NCBI GenBank assembly: GCA_025403435.1
Contig: CM046330.1
Span: 25,855,507-25,919,506, forward strand
Source of the DNA: Artocarpus heterophyllus
Lineage: Eukaryota > Streptophyta > Magnoliopsida > Rosales > Moraceae
Direction of reading: 5' to 3'
Length of the DNA stretch: 64,000 nucleotides
Part shown: piece by piece, positions 8,526 through 20,897 of the stretch
How positions within the stretch are numbered: position 1 is the stretch's first letter
Layout of the letters: every line of letters starts with the position of its first letter
Notes under the pieces: model-generated
Told to the model about the DNA's origin: nothing
Seen by the model: the letters and a program-made list of their open reading frames with translations, nothing else
The model's database searches: none
Position numbers and translations under genes: made by a program

Positions 8526-11288
8526 ATGATCTTTCCGAATAATTTCCCATTGATGCTAACTCGGAGAACACTAGTTTCTGTCTTCTCAACTTGTATTAGT
8601 CATACAACCACACTGAGAAAACATAATGTGATCAAGAGATCAGTTCACCTTGAGAAGAATTTCCACAAACTACAAGAAAGCAGGGGATTTTGCTTTCAGG
8701 ATTGTGTCTCACTTTTGCAGCATATCGTCGATGTCCGAAATGCAAACTATGGAAAATATGTTCATTGCTTTTTCATAAAAACTGGGTTTAGTTCAGATGT
8801 ATTTGTCCAGAACAATATGATAAGGTTTTATGCAAGCCACGGCGATTTAAACCATGCCCATCTCGTGTTTGAAGAAATTCCTGAACCGAATTTAGTTTCG
8901 TGGACGAGTATAATCTCTTCTTACGTGCATGGTGGTCGATATGAAGATGGTGTACGTATCTTTCATCTCATGTGTCAATCCGGGTTGCGGCCAAATGAGT
9001 TTGGTTTTTCTTTAGCACTTAAGGCTTGTAGAATTATGCACGACTTTTTCATGGGTTTGGTTATCCACGGACAAATTTTGAAGTCTGGGTATGAATCGTA
9101 TAGCTTTTGTAGTTCTTCAATTCTCGGGTTATATGCTGCGTGTGGCAATGTTGATGATGCTTATAAGTTCTTTAAGGGGATTCCAGAGGAGGAAAAGTCT
9201 GAAGCATCATGGAATACATTGATAGATAGCTATGTTGAAAGGTCTAATGCTAACGAAGCTGTTACACTGTTCCATCAGATGATGCACCATGGCATGTCGC
9301 CAAATCAATTCACCTATTCGATTATTCTTAAATTATGTACTGACACATTGATTCCTCAACTTGGGCGACTGATACATGCCCAAACTATAAAGGTTGGATT
9401 CGAAGACAGCTTAATGGTGGGTGGTACTCTTGTTGACGTCTATGCAAAACTGGGAATCCTTGACGATGCATGTCAGCTATTTTGGAATCTCAAAGAGAAG
9501 GACAATGTGGTATGGTGTGCCTTACTGTCTGGGTTTCATCAGATTGGAGATGCTGAACAAGGGTTGAAATTTTATTCCATGTTTCTTTCAGAAGGTAATA
9601 AACCAGATAAGTTTACCTTTTCGATTGTATTTAGTTTGTGTTCAAATTTAGAGACTGCATCAATAGGTACACAGCTACATTGCAATCTTGTGAAATATGG
9701 GTTCATGGCTGACTCATTTTTGGGAAGTTCCCTTATCAACATGTATGGTAATCTTGGAATGATTTCTGATGCTTATGGATGTTTCCATGAGATTAGAGTA
9801 AAGGATGAAATATGCTTCAGTGCTATAATCAGCAATTTAGTTCTGAACTCGAATGATGAAATGGCCCTCGAACTGTTTGCGAAGATGGGAGAACTAGGTC
9901 TCCAACCAAGGCAATCTACCATCAATTGCCTTCTCCGGGTGTTAGGGAATCTGAATATGCCAAAGCAAGGAAAGGCCCTTCATTCTCATGTGTTAAAAAG
10001 TCTTGGTGAATATGATTCTAAATTATCCACAGAAAATGCCTTGATTGAGATGTATGCTAAATGTGGGGCGGTTGATGACGGAATGAGGGTTTTCAGGGGA
10101 ATGCAAGTGCAAAATGAGTACTCATGGACAGTAATCATGACTAGCCTCAATCAAATTGGGCAATTTGAGACCATTTTGGGGTTGTTTCATGATATGCTTT
10201 TTTGTTCACAATCTGCAAAGCCAAGTGAATTCACCGTTGTTGCTGTTGTCCAGGCTTGTGCTAAACTGGAGGCATTGAGTAGAGGAAAAGAAGTCCATGC
10301 TTATATCATAAAAGTAGGATTTGGTTCCCATCCCTTTGTTGAAAGCTCGCTGATTGCCATGTATTCCACATTCAAAAGTGAAATTCATAATGCCTTTTTG
10401 GTGTTCTCATTAATGAAAGAGCAAGATCTCGTCTCATGGTCCACCATGTTAACTGCATGGGTGCAGAACGGATACTATGAGGAAGCTCTAAGACATTTTG
10501 CTGAGTTCTGTAGTTCACTCAGTTTCTCGGTTGATGAATCCATCTTCTCCAGCTGCTTCTCAGCCTGTGCTGGCTTGGCAGCGACAGATATGGGAAAGTG
10601 CTTCCATGCATGTGTCATCAAGACTGGGTTTAAGTCTCGTCTACATGTTTCTTCTTCCATTATAGATATGTATAGCAAATGTGGAAGCATCAATGAAGCA
10701 CATCAGTTATTTAATGAAATGGAAAACCACAATTTGGTGACCTGGACCGCTATGATTTCTGGATATGCTTACAATGGTCTAGGCAGGGAGTCTGTTCAAC
10801 TTTTTGGCAGAATGAAAGAAGTTGGGTTGAAACCAGATGGTATCACCTTCATTGGGGTCTTAACTGCATGCAGTCATGCGGGGCTTGTTACAGAAGGTTG
10901 GAACTTTTTTAAGTCTATGAGAAGTGACTATGACCTGGATGTGACCATAAATCATTATGCTTGCATGGTTGATCTGCTTGGTAGAAATGAACAGGTGAAA
11001 GAGGCAGAGTATTTGATAGAAAATGCGCCATTCCACTTACAATCAAAATATCTATTGTGGAAGACATTGCTTGGTGCTTGCAATACACATGGGAATATTG
11101 AAACAGGGAACCGGATCGCACAGAAGATGATTGAGTTGAAACCAAAAGAATCCTCAACTTATGTTTTACTATCTAACATCTATGCATCAGCCTCGATGTG
11201 GAATAACTCCATTGAGGTGAGAAGCAAAATGAAAGAAAAGAATGTTTTTAAACAACCTGGCAGTAGTTGGATCCAGTTAGCCACTTGA
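8526..11288 (+). CDS. PPR protein, PLS subfamily, E class
   Basis: This intronless 920-codon frame encodes a pentatricopeptide repeat protein. The family binds organellar RNA through a tandem array of helical-hairpin repeats of about 35 residues and acts in editing, splicing or RNA stabilisation in plastids or mitochondria. The first 50 or so residues are rich in Ser, Thr, Arg and His with few acidic residues, which suits an organelle transit peptide. Repeats run from about residue 75 to 830, with typical signatures such as LVSWTSIISSYVHGGRYEDG, NVVWCALLSGFHQIGDAEQG and LVTWTAMISGYAYNGLGRES. An E domain follows (LLWKTLLGACNTHGN, then ELKPKESSTYVLLSNIY) and the protein ends shortly after PGSSWIQL, with no DYW deaminase domain. 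E-class proteins are thought to recruit a DYW partner in trans. A second in-frame ATG at 8,553 (MLTRRTLVSVF) could equally be the start. The frame is intact, so the gene is probably functional. The exact orthologue was not assigned. Confidence 0.93.
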   Translation: MIFPNNFPLMLTRRTLVSVFSTCISHTTTLRKHNVIKRSVHLEKNFHKLQESRGFCFQDCVSLLQHIVDVRNANYGKYVHCFFIKTGFSSDVFVQNNMIRFYASHGDLNHAHLVFEEIPEPNLVSWTSIISSYVHGGRYEDGVRIFHLMCQSGLRPNEFGFSLALKACRIMHDFFMGLVIHGQILKSGYESYSFCSSSILGLYAACGNVDDAYKFFKGIPEEEKSEASWNTLIDSYVERSNANEAVTLFHQMMHHGMSPNQFTYSIILKLCTDTLIPQLGRLIHAQTIKVGFEDSLMVGGTLVDVYAKLGILDDACQLFWNLKEKDNVVWCALLSGFHQIGDAEQGLKFYSMFLSEGNKPDKFTFSIVFSLCSNLETASIGTQLHCNLVKYGFMADSFLGSSLINMYGNLGMISDAYGCFHEIRVKDEICFSAIISNLVLNSNDEMALELFAKMGELGLQPRQSTINCLLRVLGNLNMPKQGKALHSHVLKSLGEYDSKLSTENALIEMYAKCGAVDDGMRVFRGMQVQNEYSWTVIMTSLNQIGQFETILGLFHDMLFCSQSAKPSEFTVVAVVQACAKLEALSRGKEVHAYIIKVGFGSHPFVESSLIAMYSTFKSEIHNAFLVFSLMKEQDLVSWSTMLTAWVQNGYYEEALRHFAEFCSSLSFSVDESIFSSCFSACAGLAATDMGKCFHACVIKTGFKSRLHVSSSIIDMYSKCGSINEAHQLFNEMENHNLVTWTAMISGYAYNGLGRESVQLFGRMKEVGLKPDGITFIGVLTACSHAGLVTEGWNFFKSMRSDYDLDVTINHYACMVDLLGRNEQVKEAEYLIENAPFHLQSKYLLWKTLLGACNTHGNIETGNRIAQKMIELKPKESSTYVLLSNIYASASMWNNSIEVRSKMKEKNVFKQPGSSWIQLAT

Positions 11289-12540
11289 ATGCATACGAGG
11301 AAATGCTCAATGGTTTGAAAATCAATTCAACCGATGGGTTGCAATGTTACAGACCGTGGCACATTATTACTTTGGCGAGACAGAAAATATGCATTTCTGA
11401 TCTAGTTTTTAGCTCATAACATCACTCAACTGTGCAATGTATTGAGGATTTGAATTAGTCATCGCAAGAAAAAAGAAAAACGTCAATCATAATGAGTAAG
11501 TTTGATAGTAACCTTAGTCTCTGTTTTATTTTTTAGCCTATAGACTTCCTTGTTCCTTTGCCTGCCCTTACTGTTCTTTGTGAGTAATGGGATGCACTAT
11601 TTTAATGCAAATGGTCGATGGGTCTGAAATGCCTAAGTTTTAGTGCAAAGGAGGCATTACTAAGAGGTACATGCATTTTGGATATGGGCAGGCCCTGATA
11701 GCAGATCTTTCCTCTTCTGTGGCTGTGGAAGTTGGATAGTAATTGCTGACGTGTTCATCTTCTAGGATGAACTTCCTTTTTTTTTTTTTTAAAAAAAATA
11801 TTTCAACCTTGTCCTAGAATAGGACATGGTGTGATGCAAAATTTAATTGTTTAGCGCCTGCACTTGTTTGTTGTTTGTCATCTTTTATTGTTTCTTTCGT
11901 TCTTTTTTTTTTTTTAATTTATTTTATTTGTGTATTTGTTGTTGGATTCGATGAGAACATGATGAAGAAAGACAAAGCAGATCCTTTTTTTTGATTGCCC
12001 AGCTTCTTGCTGTTGGTAGTTATATACCTGGATTTGATGATTTCCTTACTCATCTGAGTGTCTTCTCTTGGTTTATTTTATTTTATTTTTTATTTTGTTC
12101 GAATTCAGTTTGAGTCTTGCCTGCAATGTGTTCGAAAGAAATATGTAGGTGCACTTGGGCCTCATATCAAGTTAACTGTCGAGCATCAAATACAAAATTT
12201 ATATCTGTATGTTATGCATTTACTCTGTCAACTATTTTATTTTATTTCCTGTTTACTCTAATCCTTATAGAAATTTGCTTGAGAAATCCTTTTTCCTTTC
12301 TTCTGTTCCCTGGTCACTGGATAGTTTAGACCCTGTTCTGAAAATTCTAATAGGAACTCTAAGCTGAGAGATTGTTCTTTTCATATTATTTTGTTTTTCT
12401 ATAATCTAATGCTTTAAAATTTATTTACGTGGTCCATATAGCACGTGCATTTGGAAACATCTTGAGATTGCATATTTGTATGGATTGTGTGTGCTTGCTT
12501 ATACATGTGTCACGCCAGCGAGCAAAATGAACTTACCAAA
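11289..12540. other. 3' flank of the PPR gene and spacer
   Basis: This stretch is AT-rich with several long T tracts (for example 11,779-11,791 and 11,904-11,916). A short open stretch near 12,100-12,220 has no recognisable domain. No gene or RNA is supported. Confidence 0.4.
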
Positions 12541-12920
12541 CTAAATTATGGTGTTTGCTGCTAAGGGAGCTAGGGTCCGGACAGTGTGGGTTTTGTGTAG
12601 GAGTTACAAGGATCTGTGCAATTCTAGTTTCTGGTGTGGGTCTGGTCATAGGAGATAGCATCTGGGAGGGGTAACTGTACTAGCTCTTTTCCGAGGGATC
12701 TGGTGGGAAAGGAATGCAGAACCTTTGAAGAAGACGATTGTGGAGTCATTTGGGATAGAGTCAAATTTTGGGTAGCTCTCTGATCTTGTTAGGGATTGGG
12801 TCTATTTGTAGTGTTCTGAGCTTTGTTATTGGAGGAAATCTCTTCCTCTTTTTTCTTACACAATTTTTTCAACAAATGAATCTTTGTTTTTGCTTCAAAA
12901 AATAAAAAAATAAATAAATT
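12541..12920 (+). mobile_element. Probable 5'-truncated LINE remnant
   Basis: With one frame change, the forward strand reads LFRGIWWERNAE and then DDCGVIWDRVKFWVAL, which resembles the tail of plant L1-type retrotransposon proteins (the stretch after reverse transcriptase with a WWERN...F...WD.V.FW signature). The segment ends in an A-rich tail of AAATAAAT type at 12,895-12,920, as expected for a LINE 3' end. Stops and frame changes show it is dead. It sits in an intron-like interval upstream of the helicase pseudogene exons. Confidence 0.4.
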
Positions 12921-13145
12921 GTAGGACTTTTGAGTGTTGGGTTTCAAGTTCAAGGTGCTCTTCATCCTTTTGTTTTCACAGGTGTTACTTAGCCGACAAG
13001 TTTTCTCATATAAATATATTTGTTCTGGTGATAAAATAGGTTGGATCGTAGACATGATGAGTTTAAGCAGTTTTGGCATTTTCTATGATCATGCAGTTTC
13101 CAACTTTCCTGGCATTGTTCTAAGTAGCACTTGCTCTTTTAACAG

Positions 13146-14400
13146 GTTTCTCTTGAAGAGTTGGAAATTCTTGACGAAATAAAATCCTTTTCGGGGGAGG
13201 ATGGAACCAAGGATGAAATTGTAGTTGCCCCTTTTTCTTTACTTACAAAGAACGTTGTGGCGTCATTATGGTATTTGAGTTGAGGTGAGTGTTCTGATTT
13301 TATCATAGAAAACTATTTTAGTGTATTATGCAGGGAATTGTGAGTGTGTATGTTACTGTGTTTTCTGAGATAGACTTGCCATTCTTAAATGTCAAAAAAA
13401 TATTTCGGCACCAATAATGTGTTGAACAGCAAATATACCATGAAGCGCTCTATGATAACCTAAATTGCAATTCTAGCAAGTAGCAGTCTCTGGGGTTGAA
13501 TCTATTTTAATTTTTAACAATTTACTTCTTGAATAAAACCTGCAGTTACACGCTTAAGAATATAGATTGTTTTTCTTCGTTGATTTTAGGTTTCTGCATG
13601 GAGTCATGGGATATTAGTGATGAATTTGTGTTTGCAGTTTCAGTACTAATAGTTAAATTACTTTTAACCTCATCCCATATTTTTTGAGATGAATGTCAAG
13701 GAAATTAATGCAAAGGAATGACGCTTTACAGGATGTTGCAAAGAGTGTTACAAAAATTGCTGTCCGAGCATAACCGGCGCAGGATTTAAAGAATGAAATT
13801 ATCGACTCTGAAAAGTGAGTGCTAGCTTGTTCTTTGCCTTTTCTTTTACCCTGTAGCATCTTTTCCTAAAAATTGATTCTGCATTTGGAACTATAAGATT
13901 CTTTTTTTCACTTGAAGCTGTTATTTTACTTCTCAGTTCTCCTTTCTTGGTTGTAAGCGTTTTATTCTATTTGTTTTCGGTAGACCAACCTCTTCTACCA
14001 CATCTTGAATCTTCGTTTTCCTAATCATTTTTATTTTTATTTTTTTTTATGTCTAGGTTAAAGGCTCATTGTGAATCTAATCTGGGGGATTTAAGTTAAA
14101 AAAAATTAATTATTCATTTTGAACCTCTTCTTTCCATATTTATATTCTTTTAGATTAAGTTGGAAGGAATAAATTGAGCAGATTTGCTGAAGCATGATAA
14201 GGTCCTAAGCAAGAAGCCCCCCGCCCCTCACCTACGAAATGTTCCCAAGTAAGTGTACTGGACAACTTGAGAAGCAAGCAAAGTCGTGAAACTTGCTAGA
14301 GCTGCAATGGGAAATACCATTACCAATCCTAATCGCCATCCTGGATCCAGAAAAGCACTCCAAAGAAATAAAGATCCTTTTAAGTCTTTTATCTGCCGAG
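13146..14400 (+). pseudogene. Duplicated 3' end of the DBP9-type helicase gene, decayed
   Basis: Four exon remnants can be placed at 13,146-13,284, 13,732-13,814, 14,057-14,094 and 14,182-14,400. The last three match exons 355-437, 660-697 and 785-999 of the copy at the left edge, and the introns are alike too (compare 40-350 with 13,470-13,730). The first exon (VSLEELEILDEIKSF, then VVAPFSLLTKNVV) belongs upstream of the part of copy 1 that is visible. Damage includes a frameshift ending in TGA at 13,281, an in-frame TAA in the second exon just after TKIAVRA, a frameshift around 14,245-14,270, and a lost donor (GT to CT) after 14,400. The terminal Lys-rich exon of copy 1 was not found downstream. 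Confidence 0.85.
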
Positions 14401-14617
14401 CTATTCTAGATTTTCTCTCCCTTGTACCCATTTTTTTAGATGTGGAAATTTCACTATGTGTGTTAAAGTACAAAAGAGGATAAAAATTTGGGGGAAGGAG
14501 CCACATAGCATATATGGGCTAAGAATTAGTAAATAATATGTGTAGTATATAGCATATTATAAGAAATTAAGATTTATATCCTGAGAAATTAGGAATAAAA
14601 AGTTCAAAATACCCTTA

Positions 14618-15484
14618 GGGCCTGTTTGGTATGTCAGACTGGATAGGACTAAAAGGTAATGATTGGATTGGATTATGTTCAATCTTATTTTGTGTTTGGT
14701 AAGGCTTTGGCTTGGATAATAATTTTTCATATAACAATATATATATTTTATTTTAAATAACTGATTATTCTCATAAAAATGTGTCCTATAATTATGCTTT
14801 TTTTGGGGATTTTAATTACGTTTATTTTATTTTACTTTTTGAAAACCATATGTTTTTAGTCATTCAAAACGTAAAATAAGTCGAAAACAAAGAAAAGATG
14901 ACAGATTTCTTTCCTAATCAAATTTCCTTTTTATTATTATTATTTTTTTCTCTTTCTTCTTGTTCCTTCTTCTTCGAGTGGTCATGGTAGATAGTGGGTT
15001 GTGTTCTTCTTTGGAGTTCTAGTGTGGGGGTTGCAAAGGGTGGGGGTTGTGAGTGGCGGGGTTCAGAGGGTTGCATTGCCCGGGCGACAGAGATATGAAG
15101 ACTAGGGGTCGTAGGCGACGAAGATCTAGATGATGGTGGACGACAGCGATTTAGTTGTTAAGGTTGTAGGCGAAGGAGATACAAAGGTAGGGGGTTGTGG
15201 GCGACGATGGCTGGTTGCAATGGTTATCTTCGGGGGTAGGTTATGGTGACGACAGGGGGACTGGGTGGTGGTAACAACGGTGGGAGTGGGCTCGCGACCA
15301 TGGAGCGCGTTGGTGACGATGGTCGTGGTGACTTGGTATATCTATGATAGTAGTTGGGTTGGGAGAAGCACTCTAATCTCAATCCAGGACAAATAAATTC
15401 CATCATTTTTGGTAAGGTTACACAAATTTAGGACAACTTTTGGTTAGCGGATTATTAATCTAGCCAACATTTTTTTCCCAAACA
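14618..15484. mobile_element. Possible non-autonomous Harbinger/hAT-type element
   Basis: The left end GGGCCTGTTTGG is a common start of plant MITEs. CCAAACA at 15,478-15,484 would be the inverted partner, and a few bases further in on each side also agree loosely. The interior is non-coding and contains a G/T-rich tract with repeated GGGGGTTG-like words. The ends are weak and no target duplication was recognised. Confidence 0.25.
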
Positions 15485-15639
15485 TGATGGAGTTTCACGG
15501 GAATTGTCTTGATCATAGGATATCATTGAGAAATAGGTTTTGTTTGTTTGTTTGTTTGTTTTTTGTTTTTTTTTTTCAGCATGGAATGAGTAAAGAATCA
15601 AGCTACAAGTTTCAGCGACTTGCCCCTTCTATCACATCT

Positions 15640-16080
15640 TGTAACAACCTGCAACTTTACTTGGTATGATATTGTTTATTTTGGGCCTAGGCCCGCACAG
15701 TTTTGCACTTGGACTTGACCCTAGAAGACATTATACCATTAGAAGATGATGTCATTACTTATGAACTATTACTCATAATCATTCCTAGACAATGTGGGAC
15801 TACACAACCTACTCTTCTTGGCCTTTTCGTCTCAGGAGAATTATTGTTGTCACAATCACCCCACCTTTGGAGGCCCAACGTCCTTGTTGGACATACTTTT
15901 TGTTAGGTCAAGGTTCTGATGCCATCTGCAATGACTTACACCTCTACTTGGTATGACATTGTTCGCTTTGGGCTTAAGCCCATACGGTTTGGCTATTGGG
16001 CTTTACCACCAAAAGGCCATTTCCAAGTGATGTGGAACTGCACAACCCACCCTTGTTGGCCCTCTTCACCTCAAGGAATT
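15640..16080. repeat. Two diverged copies of a dispersed repeat
   Basis: 'acttggtatgatattgttta' at about 15,658 and 'acttggtatgacattgttcg' at about 15,951 begin two similar stretches. Both continue through a GGGCC/TAGGCCC-like palindrome (GGGCCTAGGCCC at about 15,682; GGGCTTAAGCCC at about 15,971) and later share 'gtggga/gaactacacaaccta/cacc'. The family is unknown to me; no protein is encoded. Confidence 0.45.
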
Positions 16081-17688
16081 TATAGTTATCACACATCTCG
16101 ATCAACTAGTTGGATATACGATGTTACAAAATGTCCTTTCATGTTGGCTAGAGTGGTCAATTCTAGGAATCGTTCTATTGGAAGACTCACAAAAAAGGCA
16201 ACAAGTCGAGAACAAAATTCCACGGGAACTAAAATATTTTGATGTAAATACAGAACTTTACAAGCTACCTCGCCAGACATCATTAGCATTGGCGACGTTG
16301 CCGACGGTCGAGAAATATAGTATTTACATGTAGATATAAAAATTTAACGAAAACTTCACCGGCAGCTAGAAAATACAGTAGGGTAAATTGCTTAGGAGGT
16401 CCTCCAACTTTTTTAAAAAGGTTTGATTTGATCCCCTTTCTTTTTTAGCTGAACTAGGTCTAACCTTTCATTTTAGGTGTAAAAGGACTAAACTAACAGT
16501 CAAATGTCTAAATTTGCGTAGATTTAGGTCATGTGCTCCTCACATGACTTTTATTTTCTTTGGAAAAACCTAAATAATCCTAAATAAATCAATGTTTATT
16601 TTAAAATTAAGAAAAAACAATTCTTTAAAAATAAAAAAATAAAAAAATAAAAAATGGTTCTTCTTCCTCTTGCACTTTTTCCCCTTGTCCTTTCTGTCAC
16701 TATCGCTCACTCCCTTTGCCAGCATGAACCAAACTCAAAAGTCAATCACACCCATGACCTCTAACCTATAAAAAAAGGATAATATCAAGGCTTAGGTTAA
16801 AACAGAGGAAAAAACTGAGGAAAATAATGCTCACTGGCACCGAAAAAGGAAATAATTGCCATGAGGTAGTCAAAAAGAGAAGAGGAACGGATGCTAAGCA
16901 GTATGGAGCCTAATTTATGTGACATCCGAGAAATTTATAGTGCATAAAATAAGAAATAATTACGAATTATTATTAGTAATTATGTACAAATTTTGTGAGC
17001 TAAATTTTATGCTAAAAAATTTGTTAAGAGCTGAAGAAGCAATTTTATTATCACCAAAATTATTATTTAAATCCAATTTTTGTGATGAATTGCATAAGAA
17101 TAAATAAAGGATTTTTCAAAGATTAAATATCATACCATAATCTTAAGTAAATTAGGAATGAAATGAAGATGAGAGTTAGTCAATGAGCAATGAGAAATAA
17201 GCTAGAAAGCTTAATTTTTGTAGAATGCATTGCAACGGATTTTTGAAATGAAAACATAGTTTAAGAAAAATACTGTATGAAAAATGTGAAAAATTATACT
17301 AATAAAATAATACAATATCAAAATTATGCAGTATTAGAATAATGCAACATAAAGATTATACAACATAAAGCTAAGCAGTGTGGGAAATGTACCATGTGGA
17401 TGAACTGGATGAGTATGGAATGATGTAGAAGTTTATAATAGTGTAGGAAAATATATTGACAGTGGAGAAAAGAGTACCGACAGTGTAGGTGTAACGCCAC
17501 CTTGTGAACGTCACAGATATCATACATTCATACATAACATACTTTTATTTAAGATAAACTATTTGAACAAAACTTAATTGAAACATAATTAAGAAACCAT
17601 ATTTTATCATGAAACATCGCAACATTTTAAAACAATCAGCAAACTTTAAATCATTTTAAGCAAAATCTTCATTCTCGGTTCGGCAGGC

Positions 17689-17830
17689 CGAACCTATTAC
17701 TTCGGCAGGCCGAACTGGATCGGCAGATCGGAGTTTATCCACCGGCAGGCCGCCCGAGGCTCTGCAAAACAGGGTTTTAAACTTTGCTAAGATCGGCAGG
17801 CCGATCATCAATGTTCGGCAGGCCGACCGA
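17689..17830. repeat. GGCAGGCC palindrome cluster, LTR B left
   Basis: Six copies of the near-palindrome TTCGGCAGGCCGAA or close variants, at least two of them perfect. Confidence 0.85.
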
Positions 17831-18641
17831 TTTTAAAGAAAAACATTAGAAAATTTAATTTAAGGACAATATTCAATAAGCGGAAGAACATATACTTAAT
17901 AAGGTCAAATATTAAAACATAGTTCATGAAATCTTTTAAAACTCATCAAATAACATGTTCCAAAATTATAAACATGGTTTAATCATAAAACTTGCTTCTT
18001 TGGCATTCTTTCGATTACAAATCATCGTCCTTTGCTCACACGTCTTTCCATATCCTCCACCTAGTCTATGACCTTCTTACCCTTATCTGCTACATGATAA
18101 AAATTGAATAGCTAATGCTTAGTAAGTATATATCATTTCTCACAACTTAAAACATTTTATGAACATCACTGTAATAATCATTATCATTATCATAATAGTG
18201 CACTAGGCACATTTTTATAGGAACATATCTTTCACTTCATCGACTATATTAAAACTTAATTCATTTTATCTTAAAGGGCTTGAGTGTTGCACCATAATCA
18301 TCATCATAGGTGCGCTGTCATGAGAGGAGAGGGGTAGCTAGTCCCAAACCAAACATAACATCATAACATTATTATAACACCCGCCTATTTTATGTAACGG
18401 ACCACGTTAAGTTAGTAACGTTATTAAGAAATGTTATTAATAAATCACGTATATGATATGATATGTGATGTGCATGTTACTAACTTTTTATGTCAAGTTT
18501 TGTGACAGGCGACGACCGCATGGGATCGTTGTGCTCTAGTGTTCATGTGAAATTCTAAGTATATGTTTATTTATGATGCAATATATGATTATTTATGATG
18601 CAATGATGTATGAATGTTTTATGTTTTGGCATTTAATGACA

Positions 18642-18770
18642 GATCAGTAGGCCAAACTTTTAAGATAGGCAGGCCAAACTTCTTGCCGAGATTTGCAGGC
18701 CAAAGAAACCCACTAGCAGGCCGAAGGGGAAAACTGGCAGGCCGAAGGGGAAAACTGGCAGGCCGAACAC
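18642..18770. repeat. GGCAGGCC cluster, head of 5' LTR of C
   Basis: Six AG-centred units, several decayed at the CpG (CCGAAC to CCAAAC). Confidence 0.85.
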
Positions 18771-20897
18771 GGCTGACAAGCAGTCAGCAGAAATTTCTCC
18801 AAAATTATGGCTGAGTTAATTACATTAATTGGGAGAATTAATGTGATTACTTGGCATAATAATGGAATGTTTTTATCAGTTAAGAAAATTAAAGGATTTG
18901 ATTTGTATTGATTTGTATTATTTTAAGAGGTTTCCTATTTTTAGAAGATAAATTAAGGTAAGATTGATGATGTTTGACCTTCCTTTCTTTCTCTTCCTTT
19001 TCCCACCCCAATCAGCCTCTTAACAGTCAGAAATTTCTGACTTAATGAAGAGTAATGACTCTTAATTATACACATTACGTTAGAAAAATTTTAACGCTCT
19101 TTCCTCAGATAATTTCTCTCGGTTCTAAGACGTTCTCTCATTATTTTCTCCTCCTCTTCTCTTCTCCACATGTGCTTTGCTTTTCTCTCTTTCACGAAAA
19201 TTCTCTGCAAAAAAATTATAAGAAAAGTCATATTTCGTTGATTGAAATCAAGGGGTTTTGAGAAGATATTTCCAGGTATGAATTCGGTTTTTCTTGTATT
19301 TTTAAAAGAAATTCTTCTCCTCGTTAGGTATTGTATTTTTGTCTCGATATTTTTTTATATATGATGTTATGTATATATTATGTGATGTTTTTCTAAGTTT
19401 CATGTCATTTCAATGTTTTAATGAAAAAAAAAATGATATTTCTGTCTTCTACCCTTCACAGTAATATGTTACTGTATAATTTTAAAAGTATGAAAAATGT
19501 AATGATTATTCAAGGGGTAAATATGATGTTTTCATGAAAAATTATTATAAATGCATATGTATGAGTATGTAAGATGAATGTGTTTTATTTATATGTTATG
19601 AAATTTTTATGGGAATTCATTAAGAAAAATGTTTTAATAAATGTTATTTCTGAATTTTTGTCATGAAATGTTATGTATGCTTAAAAGATTTTATGATAAT
19701 AAAATAATTTCATGCATGATAATATGATGATTGTATGGAGTTTTTAAATTAAATATGTGTTTTAAATTATTGGGAAATGTTTTTTTCAAAAAGATTTTCA
19801 TGTTTACAATGTATGAAATGTTTTGATTTTAAGGAAGCATGTTATGAATAGCGTTTACATGATTTGATGATAATTTCATGATGATGATTATAGGATATGT
19901 CTGAAATGTGATGAATGTATACATGAGTGTATGTGTATGTGAATATTATATGAATGAATGTTATTTGTATGGATAGTTCATGATAAGTATTGATTTTTAT
20001 TGCATCTTTAAATGATAAATGGCATGAACACTCAAGGAAGCGAGCACATCGAGACCGCGGTGTCGCCACCAAGTGCAATTTTTAAGGTTAAATAAGCTAT
20101 CGATAAGGTAAGTACATTCTCACCTGCAACATGACACCTTTTTCAAGGTTTGATGGTATATTTACAAGGATACTCATGATGATTTTATGATGATTTTTTC
20201 TTAAAGGATTTCTTATGAAAGATTTTCATGATTTTAAGTTATGCATAATGTTTATGGCATGTTTTTAAACATGAAAAATGTGTATATATGTATCACCTAA
20301 TAAGTGTTGCACACCCAATGTTATGAAATGTTATGTTATGATGTCATGTTTGGTTTGGGATTAGCTACCCTTCTCCTCTCATGACGGTGCGCCTATGATG
20401 ATATTAATGGTGCAACACTTGGGCCCTTAAGATAAAATGGATTAAGTTTTAAAATGGTTAACGTTACGAAAGATATGTTCTATGAAATTTTGCTTATGGT
20501 ACTTTTATGATATGATGACAATGATGATGATGATGATGTTTATGAAAGGTTTTAAATTGTGAGAATATATGTATTTACTAAGCATTAGCTTAATAATGTT
20601 TTATGTCATGTTGCAGATAAGGGTAAGAGAATCATGGAATAGGAGGAGGACATGGGAAGGCATGTGAGCAACATGAACGATGAATTGTAACCGGAAGCAC
20701 GTCAAGAAAATGATTTTATGATTTAATCAAGTTTTATATATATATTTTCGAACATATTTTTATGTTAAGTTTTTAAGAATACTTATATTATGGCTTTATA
20801 AGTTATTTAATCATTTTTTATGAATTATGAACTTCCGCTATATTTTACGCAAAGTTGGTATGTTTTAAATTAAGTTTTACAAAGGAATTTTGGTCTC

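Larger units (their letters stand above)
14401..16917. other. Spacer between the helicase pseudogene and the retrotransposon nest
   Basis: No gene can be supported. The stretch holds a possible Harbinger-like element, a G-rich low-complexity patch (about 14,990-15,310), a pair of dispersed-repeat copies (about 15,640-16,080), and around 16,380-16,560 a sequence reminiscent of plant MULE or MITE ends ('gggtaaattgcttaggaggt') for which no partner end was found. Confidence 0.4.

Noticed and set aside
12058..12261. Forward frame reading FESCLQCVRKKYVGALGPHI after an AG acceptor-like site
   Set aside because: It looked like a possible exon, but I could not match it to the helicase, the PPR gene or any other family.
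17689..17830. Regularly spaced short repeats considered as a CRISPR-like array
   Set aside because: Eukaryotic LTR context, units of 14 bp with irregular spacing, and no cas-like genes.
18614..18814. Short open frames rich in Gly-Arg-Pro over the palindrome clusters (also at 28,765-29,028, 30,599-30,872, 44,703-44,927, 47,020-47,246, 59,735-60,088)
   Set aside because: The peptides simply translate the GGCAGGCC repeats on either strand; frames differ between copies of the same LTR, so no protein is conserved.
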